Positions 11,601 to 20,457 of a stretch of DNA of 25,110 bases are shown one piece after another. The stretch is from Proteromonas lacertae. Its lineage: Eukaryota > Sar > Bigyra > Opalinata > Proteromonadidae. The stretch is taken from positions 1-25,110 of the forward strand of contig NGBS01000931.1 of NCBI GenBank assembly GCA_002245135.1, given 5' to 3'. A program made the position numbers and the translations under genes. Numbering within the stretch: the stretch's first letter is position 1; each line of letters starts with the position of its first letter. The notes beneath the pieces are model-generated. The model saw only the letters and a program-made list of their open reading frames with translations, did no database searches and was not told the origin of the DNA.

Positions 11601-13630
11601 TACTAATCCTGGAATGGAAATTGATGATTCTTCATATTTTTCATCTGCTGATACAACAATGGAAAATGAAGGTGGTAGAAAAGACGAAGATAATAATAAT
11701 GCAGTTGCTGATGCTAATAAAAGAAAGAGGAAAGGAACAGATTTAGAGAACGAGAAGGAGATTAAGAAAGGTAAGTATGATAATAATAAACACGAAGCTT
11801 TTGCTGATAATTCTGAAATTGAAATTGAGGAAGTAGATGAAGATAAATCAACTTCAGATAATCCTAATAAGAAAATTAAGACTAACAATGCTTCATCAGA
11901 TAATGTTGCTACTCTTCCACAACCACAATCTCTACAACTACTACAATCACCAATCTATAGAAATAGTATATAGAATTATATATAGTAAAATAGGCTTTGA
12001 TTATGTGAAACGTATATTTGATATAGAGAAAACACCTCCCAGTTTTTTGTATAATGAATTATTGATAGAAATTGATGAAAGTATAAAATTATTTCAATAT
12101 CCAAATCATAAAATATTAGTTCGAGATTATTATCCACAATTTTGGAAAAGAATAGAATATAATATAATTTATAATTGTTTTTATCAATATAGAGAAGATG
12201 TATTTGTTTTAAAGAAATTACTGGAATATTTAGATGTAATTGTTGATAATAATTGTAGTATAGATAAACTAAATGAAAAAATTGAGAAAGTAAAAGAAAA
12301 AATAATAAAATTTATCAAATGTAAACCTACTATAGATGGAATTATAAGTTATTATTTACTGAGAGGACAACCAGGATGTGGAAAATCCACATTTTTAATT
12401 TATTTTATCTTGAAATTTATTCAATTGAAAGAAAAATTAGGTATTAATTTAGGTTTAGCATATTATAAAAGTTCAAAGAAAGAAGATGGAAGTCCAGATA
12501 ATCCTGTTATCTATAATTTGATAGGAAAATATTTAGAAGAAAATGGAATAGATCAAGAAATAATTATATGTGATTCATATGATGTTCCTAAAGATATATT
12601 CAGATTAAGTAGTATAATTGTAAATGTCAGTTCTCCAGATAATAAAAACTATTCAAATATAAAAGATTTTAATGATAATAAAGTATATTTCTATTTAGAT
12701 ATTTGTAATGAAAAAGAGATAGATATATGGAAAGAAAATTGTTTACCTGAAGAATTAGGAAATGCAATTAATAAGAATCTTATTTCTTTATACAATCGAG
12801 TACCAAGACATTTATATTTTGCAGCAATATATAAGGCATATTATGGAGATAGAAGTTATTGGAAAGATATTTATACCAAGTGTATTAGAACAACTGTGAA
12901 TACACTTGGTTATTTTGGTTTTATAAAGAAATATCTTTTTCCATGTGAAAGAGGTAATGAATCAAACTTGGAAGAGGATGTTGGATTAATGACTGATAGA
13001 TTAGATACAGATATGTCACATTATATAGTTCAATACAAAGTATTAGATTATGAATCAATTGATAAAGTTCAATTAGAATATATTTCTAAAAAAGTATTTA
13101 AGTATCTATATTTCTGTACAAGTCACAGATGTAGTGAAAATGAAGTTGAAATTATTAAACAGTTTTTCTTTAATAAAATAATATCTAAAAACAACCATCC
13201 TTTATATAAGCTATTATTCAATGAATTAGTGTGGTATTCACTTATGTATAATGAAAAGTGGAAAAATAATGTGATAAAGTTTAATAATGATCAGATGAAT
13301 ATATTTAATAAATATTTTCGATATACTACAACATCAATAGGATGTGGAGAAGGTTTTTATATTGCTCCAATTGATATAGGTAGTGATGATTTATGTTATG
13401 TTATTAATAATGTTGTTGTATTTCCATTATATTATCCAAAAACTCTAGCAGAATTAGACTCAAAAGCTATTATTGAAGAAAAGTGTGATGAATATAAACA
13501 ATATTTTATAGAATATTCAAAAGATATTCAATGTGGTTTAAAAATTAAATTATTTACAGTTGAAGACATAGTTAATTTAAGAAAGGATGATATATGTTGC
13601 TTTATAAGAAAGAATGCAAATATTAAATAA
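8622..13630 (+). CDS. Large two-module P-loop NTPase, Crinkler/RHS-like
   Basis: Three reading frames join through two introns, 9828-9867 (40 nt, phase 0) and 11966-11993 (28 nt, phase 1). Together they encode one protein of about 1646 residues, ending in TAA at 13628-13630. Module 1 has a Walker A loop GNNGIGKTS at residues 62-70. Module 2 has GQPGCGKST at about 1226-1234, with VYFYLDICNE as a possible Walker B region and VPRHLYFA downstream. Between them lie a Lys/Glu-rich helical region, a zinc-ribbon-like cluster (C906-x2-C909 and C933-x2-C936) and a charged linker with basic patches such as KRKRK that could be nuclear signals. The P-loop sequences and the domain following them resemble the Crinkler/RHS class, whose members often pair an NTPase with a nuclease; no nuclease site is certain here. 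The gene looks whole. Alternative: the two halves are separate genes, but the intron keeps the frame. Confidence 0.8.
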
Positions 13631-13725
13631 GAGCGATAATAATATTATTATATTGGTTATTATATTGTTATTTATATATATACATTATTTCTCATCAATT
13701 TCAAATGAGAAATTATTTTCTTCAA
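13631..13725. other. Tail of the insertion
   Basis: A 95-bp AT-rich stretch (AATAATATTATTATATTGG-like repeats) between the NTPase stop codon and the right 91-bp repeat. It contains the hairpin at 13687-13713 and probably the transcript end of the NTPase gene. Confidence 0.5.
13687..13713. repeat. Perfect 9-bp hairpin near the insertion's right edge
   Basis: ATTTCTCAT (13687-13695) and ATGAGAAAT (13705-13713) form a perfect stem with a 9-nt loop, ending 12 bp before the right copy of the 91-bp duplication. It may mark the right end of the inserted unit or a transcript 3' structure. Confidence 0.6.
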
Positions 13726-13816
13726 TCATATTCTATTTTGAATTATTCTCAAGCCAAGTTTATTTTGATTAATATGCCTCACTCTATCGCAATAAATAGA
13801 ATTACTACAGAGTATA
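13726..13816 (+). repeat. 91-bp direct repeat, right copy
   Basis: Second copy of 8099-8189, differing at one base (13791). It provides a complete copy of the 44-bp start region (13730-13773) and the first 43 nt of the intact E2 gene, so the E2 gene downstream of the insertion keeps its start codon and immediate upstream sequence. Confidence 0.93.
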
Positions 13817-14488
13817 AACAACTTCAAAAAGATCCAGAAGAATACTTTGTTGCTCGTCCGATGGAAGATAATTTGTTTGAATGGCATTTTGTTTTTAAAG
13901 GTATAGTTGATTGTTTAAAATGGTAGGTCCTCCAGATACAGACTATACCGAAGGTTTATACCATGGTAAACTTTTATTACCAACTGAATACCCAATGAAA
14001 CCTCCTTCTATAATTATGTTAACTCCTTCCGGTAGATTCGCAGTTGGTCAGAGAATATGTTTAAATATATCAGGTATAATAATGATAATTTTAATGAGAG
14101 TAGATTTTCATCCCGAATCTTGGACTTCTAATATGGGTATTCGTGGTATTATAATTAGTCTAATATCATTTATGGTATTTTTATTGAAATTGTTATGTAA
14201 TAGTGTGAAGAAACAGTTACAACAGGTGCAATTAAAAGTCCCTCGTTTGTAAGAAAGAACTATGCAAAGAAATCGTGGTCATATAATCTACAAGATAGAA
14301 AATTTTGTGAAATATTCCCAGAATATGTAGATGAATGTAAAGAAAAGGCAGAATTATCAAATTCTGAAGAAGATACTTTAATACAAAAAATTACTTATTT
14401 TGTTATTGATAATCAGACTATGCTAGTGATTATTGCTATATCTCTATTTGGAATATTGCCAAATATCTTTAGATTTTTATTTAAATGA
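13774..14488 (+). CDS. UBE2J: Ubiquitin-conjugating enzyme E2, UBE2J class
   Basis: Four exons, with introns 13901-13926 (26 nt), 14074-14103 (30 nt) and 14175-14203 (29 nt), give a 209-residue protein ending in TGA. The E2 core covers roughly residues 1-115. It contains GPPDTDY, YHGKLLLP, LTPSGRF in place of the usual HPN motif, and the catalytic cysteine C87 in RICLNIS, followed by HPESW. These are hallmarks of the UBE2J (Ubc6) class. A hydrophobic C-terminal segment (around TMLVIIAISLFGIL, residues ~180-205) is the expected tail anchor that places the enzyme on the ER membrane, where the family acts in ER-associated degradation. The first 43 coding nt and the immediate upstream region come from the 91-bp duplication. 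All catalytic features are present, so the gene is probably functional despite the insertion. Confidence 0.93.
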
Positions 14489-14593
14489 AATTAAGTGTCT
14501 ATATTTTTGTTATGCTATTTTTTGTTGTTTTAAACCACTACATACACATTAATATGATTCTATTTATAACATAAAAGAAATAACAACTGAACT
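14489..14593. other. Convergent spacer
   Basis: 105 bp between the E2 gene and the converging small JPT-like gene. It is AT-rich and contains a T-rich tract; it probably holds both transcript ends. Confidence 0.4.
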
Positions 14594-14947
14594 TTAACCT
14601 AATGTCCAATTATCAGCACCTCCTGGTGGAGCATGTACTCTGGTTGTTGGTCTATCAGTTAATACATTACCACAATTCTGATTTGAACCACTGGCATAAG
14701 CATTTGAAGAAACACCTCTTGATTGTTGTTGTTGTGGAGGTTGTTGTTGTATTGGAGCAGACTGTGTTTGTTGGTTTTGTGTTGGCCTTTGTTGAACGGG
14801 TTTAACTGGTTCAGCTTCGCCAAACAAAGCTCCAACTGAATCTTTACCACCTGGTGGAGCATGGATTCTTGTGGTGGATCTGTCAGTTATTACGTTGCCA
14901 CAGTTTTGATTTGAACCACAAGCGAATACGTTAGAAGAAGTAGACAT
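14594..14947 (-). CDS. Jupiter/HN1 (JPT)-like small protein, 117 aa
   Basis: An intronless frame from ATG at 14945-14947 to TAA at 14594-14596. The protein has two copies of a ~30-residue motif: an Asn/Ser-rich start, SNQNCGNV, TDR, then TTR[IV]HAPPGG. The copies lie at about residues 10-35 and 80-112, separated by a Gln/Pro-rich linker with a short GALFGEAEP segment. The SSRVL-x-PPGG-like core followed by FG/LG is the signature of the Jupiter microtubule-associated homolog / HN1 family, small disordered proteins linked to microtubules in animals. The match is to short motifs only, so the function is not certain. It is convergent with the E2 gene and 105 bp upstream of the stop of the ankyrin-RING gene. 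Confidence 0.7.
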   Translation of the reverse strand: MSTSSNVFACGSNQNCGNVITDRSTTRIHAPPGGKDSVGALFGEAEPVKPVQQRPTQNQQTQSAPIQQQPPQQQQSRGVSSNAYASGSNQNCGNVLTDRPTTRVHAPPGGADNWTLG

Positions 14948-15052
14948 GAAAAATGATTTTTAAAAATTTGAATATTTGATGTTGTATAACAATCAAAACA
15001 CAAAAAACATATTGATTGTTAATTATTTCATTATTGTTACTTATTATTAAGC

Positions 15053-18000
15053 TTAATCTGGTGGATTTAATGGAGGTCTGAATATATCAAGTCTATTATA
15101 CATACAATGACAAATATTATCATACTTATATTCCTTTCCATCTTCAGTATATGTCATTTGGTCTAATTCCAATAATTCATCAGTATCTTCAGGTGAATTA
15201 AAAAATGCAAAAGTAAAGTGTTTGTGAACTTCAACAGCTAAATAATAATATTAAAAAAAATCAATGTATAATACATTTCAATTTCATATCAAACAACGCT
15301 TCAAACTGTCTTTTGTAATTATACTTACTTATATCATATCCTTGTATAGCCAATCCATTTTCATATGGTATTCTTAAATCATAAAACCCATGCGCATATC
15401 TACATTGCGATTTCTTATACCTACATTCATTAATAATAAAATGTTCACAAATATCCGTTTTAAATCGGTTGGATGTATTTTGTTTGATTTGACTAATGTT
15501 TGATTGAGAATCAGACCTATCATAGTTAATATATAATAATCTATACTCTGAAACAACTGATTTACTTCTCGGAACAGATTTTATTGGGTTAATTGGTGAA
15601 ATATTACTATTCTTATTCAAGTTCTTTTCATTTTCAATCAAATTTGCTTTAGTTAATTCATTTATTTTCTTATTCTTATTATCTACAGTAGTAGCAGCAG
15701 GAATAGCAGTAGTATCAATATACTCTTGTATTCTCGTCTTACATAATGGACAAGCAGATGGTTCAGTAGAATGAACATAATATTCACTTAATATTCTCTT
15801 ACATGATTGACATAATAAATGTTTACATGGTCTTAATTCAATTGTACCTTTCAGATGGCAAGATACACATAGTGATTCACTTTCATTATTATTATTATTA
15901 TTATTGTTGATTATTGTTGGTATAAGTGGTGGTATTGGTGAAATATTATTGATTATTGAAGTTGTTGGTGGTGTTAGTGTAGATGATGATGATGTAAGTA
16001 TTATATTTGGATTATTTTGGTGTTGTTGTTGTTGTTGTTGTTGAACTGGAGGAATTGTTGTTATATTCTGATCAATTATTGGATTGATTTCATTAGTTGG
16101 AATTGATATTGGAGTTGTATTTAATGCATTTGTATTGAGTAATATTGGTGATGGTGTTGGAATTGCATTAACAGTTGGTAGAATATTATTATTATTATTA
16201 TTATTAAATGCTATTGGTGGTTTTGCTATTGTATTTGAAGTATTGTTAGATAGAGATAATGATATTGGAGATGGAAATGGAAGTGATTGAAGTGGTTGTT
16301 GTTCTAATGGATGAAGTAATTTATTTAATTGAATTATATTCTCTTTATAAATCGACAAATCTCCATCAAATTTTGATATTAATTCCTGTATTTCTAACTT
16401 CTTATTAAACAGTAATTGATTATCATGTTGATATGATTTCATTATTGAATTAAACCTTATATTCATTGCATTAAGCTGTCTATTCATATCCATAAATATT
16501 TCGATGATTTCTTTATGATTATTCATATTATTTATTGATAATTCACATTTTGCATTATTCTCAATCTCCTCTTGATATACATTTGGTAAATCTAATAAAC
16601 ATCCCCAGAATATGATATAATAATGTAAATTGTATATCATAGAATTATTAATGAATTCAGTCTTAACAATATTGTCATTTATTCTATTAATATAATATTC
16701 TAATGTCAGATTGGTAAGTGTATTGCAATATTTTGTATTATCTTCACAAAAATCCATTAATATTCTTAAATGAGGTGAATCTACATACGTTTCAGTTTTA
16801 GTGTTTGGTTGACAAGGTGATAAAGATATTATACTATTTATTAAATGATTAATGAAATTAATATCATTCTATTATAATATAATAATAATAATATATATAC
16901 AATTGCACTTATTTTTAACAAGTCACATGATAGTTTTATTATTGAAATTGGTATTGGAGTAGGCCAATAATCATCATTAACAGAAATGATTGAAAAATAA
17001 TGAGTTTTTATTGCTGTATATATTTCAGGAGTGATTATTTCTGGTATTACAATATCTCTTAATATTTTACGAGTTCTTGAATAAAGTGTAACGGATATAT
17101 ATTTAGAGTATAATATAGAAATATCTTCACCAGTTGATAACTATACATACATCAATATATAAATAACTATACGTTTTCTAGTATATTCTGTAGTTCATCA
17201 TTTCCATATGTTTGTATTAATGGTTTAATGTAAGTCATATTATTTCTTTGTGGTGATGTAAGTGAATAAGGTATTAATATATTTACATTTAATATTGTAT
17301 TGGGAGGAGGACCATAAGGTGTTAAGTCATTGTCAATAAGCGAAGAAAATATATATTGATCTATTAATAATAATAATGATATATATATATACATTCATCT
17401 TTATTATTATTGATTAGATTGTAATATTTACTACAAAGTAATATATAATTACATAATGATTCATCAATATATTCTCTTTGAATTGAACAACCACATCTAA
17501 ATATATAATAAATAAAATAAAAATCATTATATATATATATATATTTATACATAGTTTATTAATATATTTAAATATTCCAGATGATCATAATAAAACAAAT
17601 TCAATTGATTGATAATAATTGTCAGTATATTCATATCACTTGAATTTGTTGATAATATATTTGCACCTCTTTTTATTAGTAATAATATAGCTGGATAAAA
17701 TCCTTTCTCTGCTGAAAGTGTTAATATTGAACCTTCTGATGTTAAAGTATTTGGATCTGAACCGTATGAGAGTAAAACATTGAAACATTTGAATGGAGGA
17801 TATAATGCATGTTCAAGTAAAGATTTATCATTTTGAGAATCACTATATTTTATATTAATAATATAAAGAAATATACAATTGTTTTATTAAGTTCAAATCT
17901 CTTCGCAATAATAAATCCAAACATTGAGCATTATCACTCTCTATACAACCCAATAAAGCGCATAACCCATTTTCTACAAATATTGTAGCACCTGCTTCTA

Positions 18001-18577
18001 TTAACATCATTATTATATCTTCAAAACCTCTATAACAAGACCAGTCAATGTGAGTTAAAGAAAATCGTAAAAATATACAAATTATAATGATATATAGAGA
18101 GCTGTTTTACTTTGACTGTCTAATTTATTTAAATCACATACTTTGGAGTTTATTAGATATTCTACAACACTTTTATTTTGAATAAAACAAGATCGAATTA
18201 AAGGAGTTTCACCTGTTTGTTTATTAGATTGATTTAATGCAATTTGTAGAGATGAAGAGTATAAATCTAAGTGTTAAATACTGCATTATACCAGTTATAA
18301 ATAGGAATATGTCATAATTCATGGTAGATGCAGCTACAATCAATGGAGTTTGCATTAATTAAATACACTAAATAAAATATTACAAAAAAGATATGTCTCC
18401 TTGATAATCAAAATTCAAAACATCTGAATTATTCAACAAAAATTTCTTTATTTCCATTATATTTTGATTTGATATTAATTTTAGGAATGTGTCACTAACT
18501 GACAGCGACTTACCTTCAAAATTATATAAATCTGTTATACTAAGAGGTTGTGTTTTGGTAGGATTAACTGAAGCCAT
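15053..18577 (-). CDS. Ankyrin-RING-CCCH zinc finger protein
   Basis: Start ATG at 18575-18577, stop TAA at 15053-15055. Placed introns are 18267-18291 (25 nt), 17843-17876 (34), 17361-17392 (32), 17141-17172 (32), 16869-16900 (32) and 15238-15274 (37), all GTAT...TAG. Three further junctions (about 18371-18415, 18070-18115 and 17497-17550) do not join in frame with standard ends. The N-terminal half has ankyrin repeats (DYQGD before TPLIVAAS; GETPLIRSCF; WSCYRGFEDI; LLSYGSDPN). A central region has Asn and Gln runs. A C3HC4 RING finger (CVSC ... CKHLLCQSC ... CPLC) is encoded at about 15735-15872, and one CCCH finger (C-x7-C-x6-C-x3-H) at about 15390-15455. The layout suggests a ubiquitin ligase that binds protein through ankyrin repeats and nucleic acid through CCCH; this is inference from domains. 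Confidence 0.8.
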
Positions 18578-18745
18578 TATAATATTCCTAAATTGCAGTT
18601 ATGACAATGACTTTTCAGTATTTCTTTCTTTAATGAAAAATTGAATGGCTTGAATGAGGTTTGAGTTTTGAATTTGGAATTACTCAACAAACAAGAAATG
18701 AATACACATATAAGATTTTTAAAAATATTATTACATTACAATAAT
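18578..18745. other. Short intergenic spacer
   Basis: 168 bp between the ankyrin-RING gene start and the LIM gene stop, both on the minus strand. AT-rich; it must hold the promoter of the ankyrin gene. Nothing else is recognised. Confidence 0.4.
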
Positions 18746-19223
18746 TCACTTTGGATTACAATTTTCACAAAGATATTTCCCATTAACAATATTAATACTT
18801 CCTTCTATGATTATAGATGATAATAAATATACCATTGTGTGATTGTTCGCAATTATAACATATTAAGCAAGGTGTATGATATAGTATTGAATTAATTTGC
18901 GAAATTTCTTGATTAACAGTAACAGGCTTCATACACACTGGACAAATGTTAGATTTATTTGTTTGAGCATGTTGAGGACAGAATGGTAATAGTTGTCTGA
19001 TGTTTTCAGTCTTTTCAAACACTACATCTTCGATTGATAGTGGAATATGACATACACAACATGCTAGACATTCCTTTATATTAAAAAAATACATAAATCA
19101 TATATACTGTGTGGTAAAATATTCCTCCCTTTTGCTGTTCACCAGTATAAATTATTCTTTCACATAATTCACATCTGTTACAAGCTAACAATGCATAATC
19201 CGGTCTACACAATAATTTATTCT
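18746..19223 (-). CDS. LIM-domain protein, 3' part (gene cut off upstream)
   Basis: Three exon segments joined by introns 19074-19107 (34 nt, GTAT...AAG) and 18805-18832 (28 nt, GTAT...TAG) end in TGA at 18746-18748. The upstream segment opens with LLCRPDY, the typical end of a LIM domain, whose first half is missing. A full LIM domain follows: CELC, then HTECLACCVC, then FCPQH. A last LIM domain has CPVCMKPV, HTPCLICYNC and YLCENC just before the stop. LIM domains bind two zinc ions and mediate protein contacts, often in the actin cytoskeleton. Upstream of about 19223 the sequence changes abruptly into the end of the virus-like element and no LIM half-domain is found. The gene therefore seems interrupted, with its 5' half expected beyond the element. 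Confidence 0.85.
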
Positions 19224-19244
19224 TTAAAAATATATATGTATAAC

Positions 19245-19660
19245 CGTAAGAATATCACTGTATGTGGGTAAACCGTAGCAGACTATTCTTAGGTGCCTTC
19301 TACAGGTAAGAATAAGCGATTTGAGTGTGAATTAGTTTTTGGTACGGGTTATACTGGAGCAAGTGGTGAATTTAAAATTGTGTATATATTTTAGTGTGTG
19401 AATAAATTTATGGGTCAAATTTTATTTTTATGTTTTCAATAGTTTTTAGCGTAGGATAGTAGAAATAAAGTGTATAAATAGAAAGGTAGCTACCTGTTCT
19501 ACCCCGGCAGGGTAGCTACTTTATATAATAAGAAATGTATTTCTATGTAAGTAAGTAGCGTGTCCTGTGTAGCCTGACTAGGACTTAGTGATTAAATAAT
19601 GTGGTGTCCAAGCTACAGAATGCGTTCTTACTTTTTTTTCATTTATCAATTTATTAATGG
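19245..19660. repeat. GC-richer left end of the element with nested palindromes
   Basis: About 400 bp that is visibly less AT-rich than anything else in the window and has no coding potential. It contains several perfect inverted repeats: TATTCTTA/TAAGAATA around 19300; the palindrome GGTAGCTACC (19485-19494); CTACCC/GGGTAG (19499-19515) nested inside GTAGCTACC/GGTAGCTAC; and TGTAGC/GCTACA with inner GGAC/GTCC (19568-19617). Its position next to the broken LIM gene fits a terminal repeat of the element. The matching copy would be outside the window. Confidence 0.55.
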
Positions 19661-19860
19661 ATTTATATAGTGTAGTTAAAAACATTCAAAAGAATTTAAA
19701 TAGTGTCAAAAATATATATTTAAAGAATTATCTACAGTATTCTATATTTTTTACTAAATCGAAATTCTGACGAGAAACTGTTGTTATAAACAGAAAAAAG
19801 AAACAGTTTTGATTTTCCTGATATTTTAGAAAAACCGTTTTTATCAAAAAATATATAAAT
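19661..19860. other. AT-rich leader before the Cys-rich ORF
   Basis: 200 bp of AT-rich non-coding DNA between the palindromic end and the first element ORF. It presumably carries that ORF's promoter. No motif is recognised. Confidence 0.4.
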
Positions 19861-20337
19861 ATGTGTGCTTCAGTAAACTTTGCTTTCTTTTGTTCATTTA
19901 GAAATAATGAAGATTATTTAGATAAGTGTATATGTGGAACATGTAAGTTTTACTTATATTTTAACCATAACATAAGTGCAGTTTTAGATAGTCCATTACC
20001 TAAGGAAGAGATAAAGTCTTATAATGAATTCTGTGCTATTTGCCATCAAAAGATGTGGACAAAGTATAGTGATAAGAGATATTACATGATGCTTTTCGAT
20101 ATTAAACCATCAGTAAAACCAAGAGGATTAAATAGACATTATTTTGCAGTGTTTGATAAGTATATTGAATGGTTAACACTACCTGAAGGAATGGGAAGTG
20201 TTCATTTGAAGAAGAATCCTATGTTGAAACATTATGTAAAGAAGAATTATATATTTGATGATAGTGATGATGATGAGGAAGAAGTACAAGAAGAAGTAAA
20301 AGGAAATAATGATGAAACTACGATAAACATAGTATAA
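19861..20337 (+). CDS. Small Cys-rich protein of the virus-like element
   Basis: A 158-residue frame with cysteine groups C-x-C-x2-C near residue 25 and C-x2-C (FCAICHQKMW) near residue 60, possibly a small zinc-binding module. The C-terminal tail is strongly acidic (DDSDDDEEE). I recognise no family. It is the only plus-strand frame on the left side of the element and converges with the capsid-side genes. Confidence 0.6.
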   Translation: MCASVNFAFFCSFRNNEDYLDKCICGTCKFYLYFNHNISAVLDSPLPKEEIKSYNEFCAICHQKMWTKYSDKRYYMMLFDIKPSVKPRGLNRHYFAVFDKYIEWLTLPEGMGSVHLKKNPMLKHYVKKNYIFDDSDDDEEEVQEEVKGNNDETTINIV

Positions 20338-20457
20338 ATTTTAAAACGAATCTTTATCTTAAAATGATTTGGGACAGGGTTTAAAAATATGCGTAATTTA
20401 ATAAAAATCACAAAACATAATAAAAATATAATAAATTTTATAATAAACATATTAAAA

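Larger units (their letters stand above)
8190..13725 (+). mobile_element. 5.5-kb insertion carrying a CR/RHS-like NTPase gene
   Basis: A 5536-bp segment lies between two copies of a 91-bp duplication and interrupts the E2 gene in codon 15. It holds one large gene (8622-13630), a 432-bp leader region and a 95-bp tail with a hairpin. No terminal inverted repeats, poly-A tail, transposase or reverse transcriptase is seen. The cargo gene keeps two spliceosomal introns of the local style, which argues against insertion as a reverse-transcribed mRNA. Insertion at a widely staggered or repaired DNA break would explain the long duplication (inference). The near-identity of the two copies implies a recent event. 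Confidence 0.7.

Noticed and set aside
8622-13630. Three separate overlapping genes
   Set aside because: The overlaps vanish when two GTAT...TAG introns of the local style are removed, leaving one continuous frame; long overlaps are otherwise unexpected in such a genome.
8190-13725. LINE or processed retrocopy insertion
   Set aside because: No reverse transcriptase, no poly-A tail, and the cargo gene retains its introns.
17497-18415. TA-bounded internal eliminated sequences as in ciliates
   Set aside because: Only one of the three odd junctions can be written with TA at both ends; the others cannot, and all three standard stops are used in the window, which does not suggest a typical ciliate.
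4956-19107. Alternative genetic code
   Set aside because: Different well-supported genes end in TAA, TAG and TGA and none needs an internal reassigned stop once short introns are removed.
19245-19330. Upstream LIM exon continuing into this segment
   Set aside because: The minus-strand frame here has Cys and His residues but not the spacing of a LIM half-domain, and the composition differs from the host exons.
19540-19630. tRNA-like folding in the GC-richer block
   Set aside because: GTAAG/CTTAC can close a stem, but no B-box (GGTTCRANNCC) or proper cloverleaf spacing is present on either strand.
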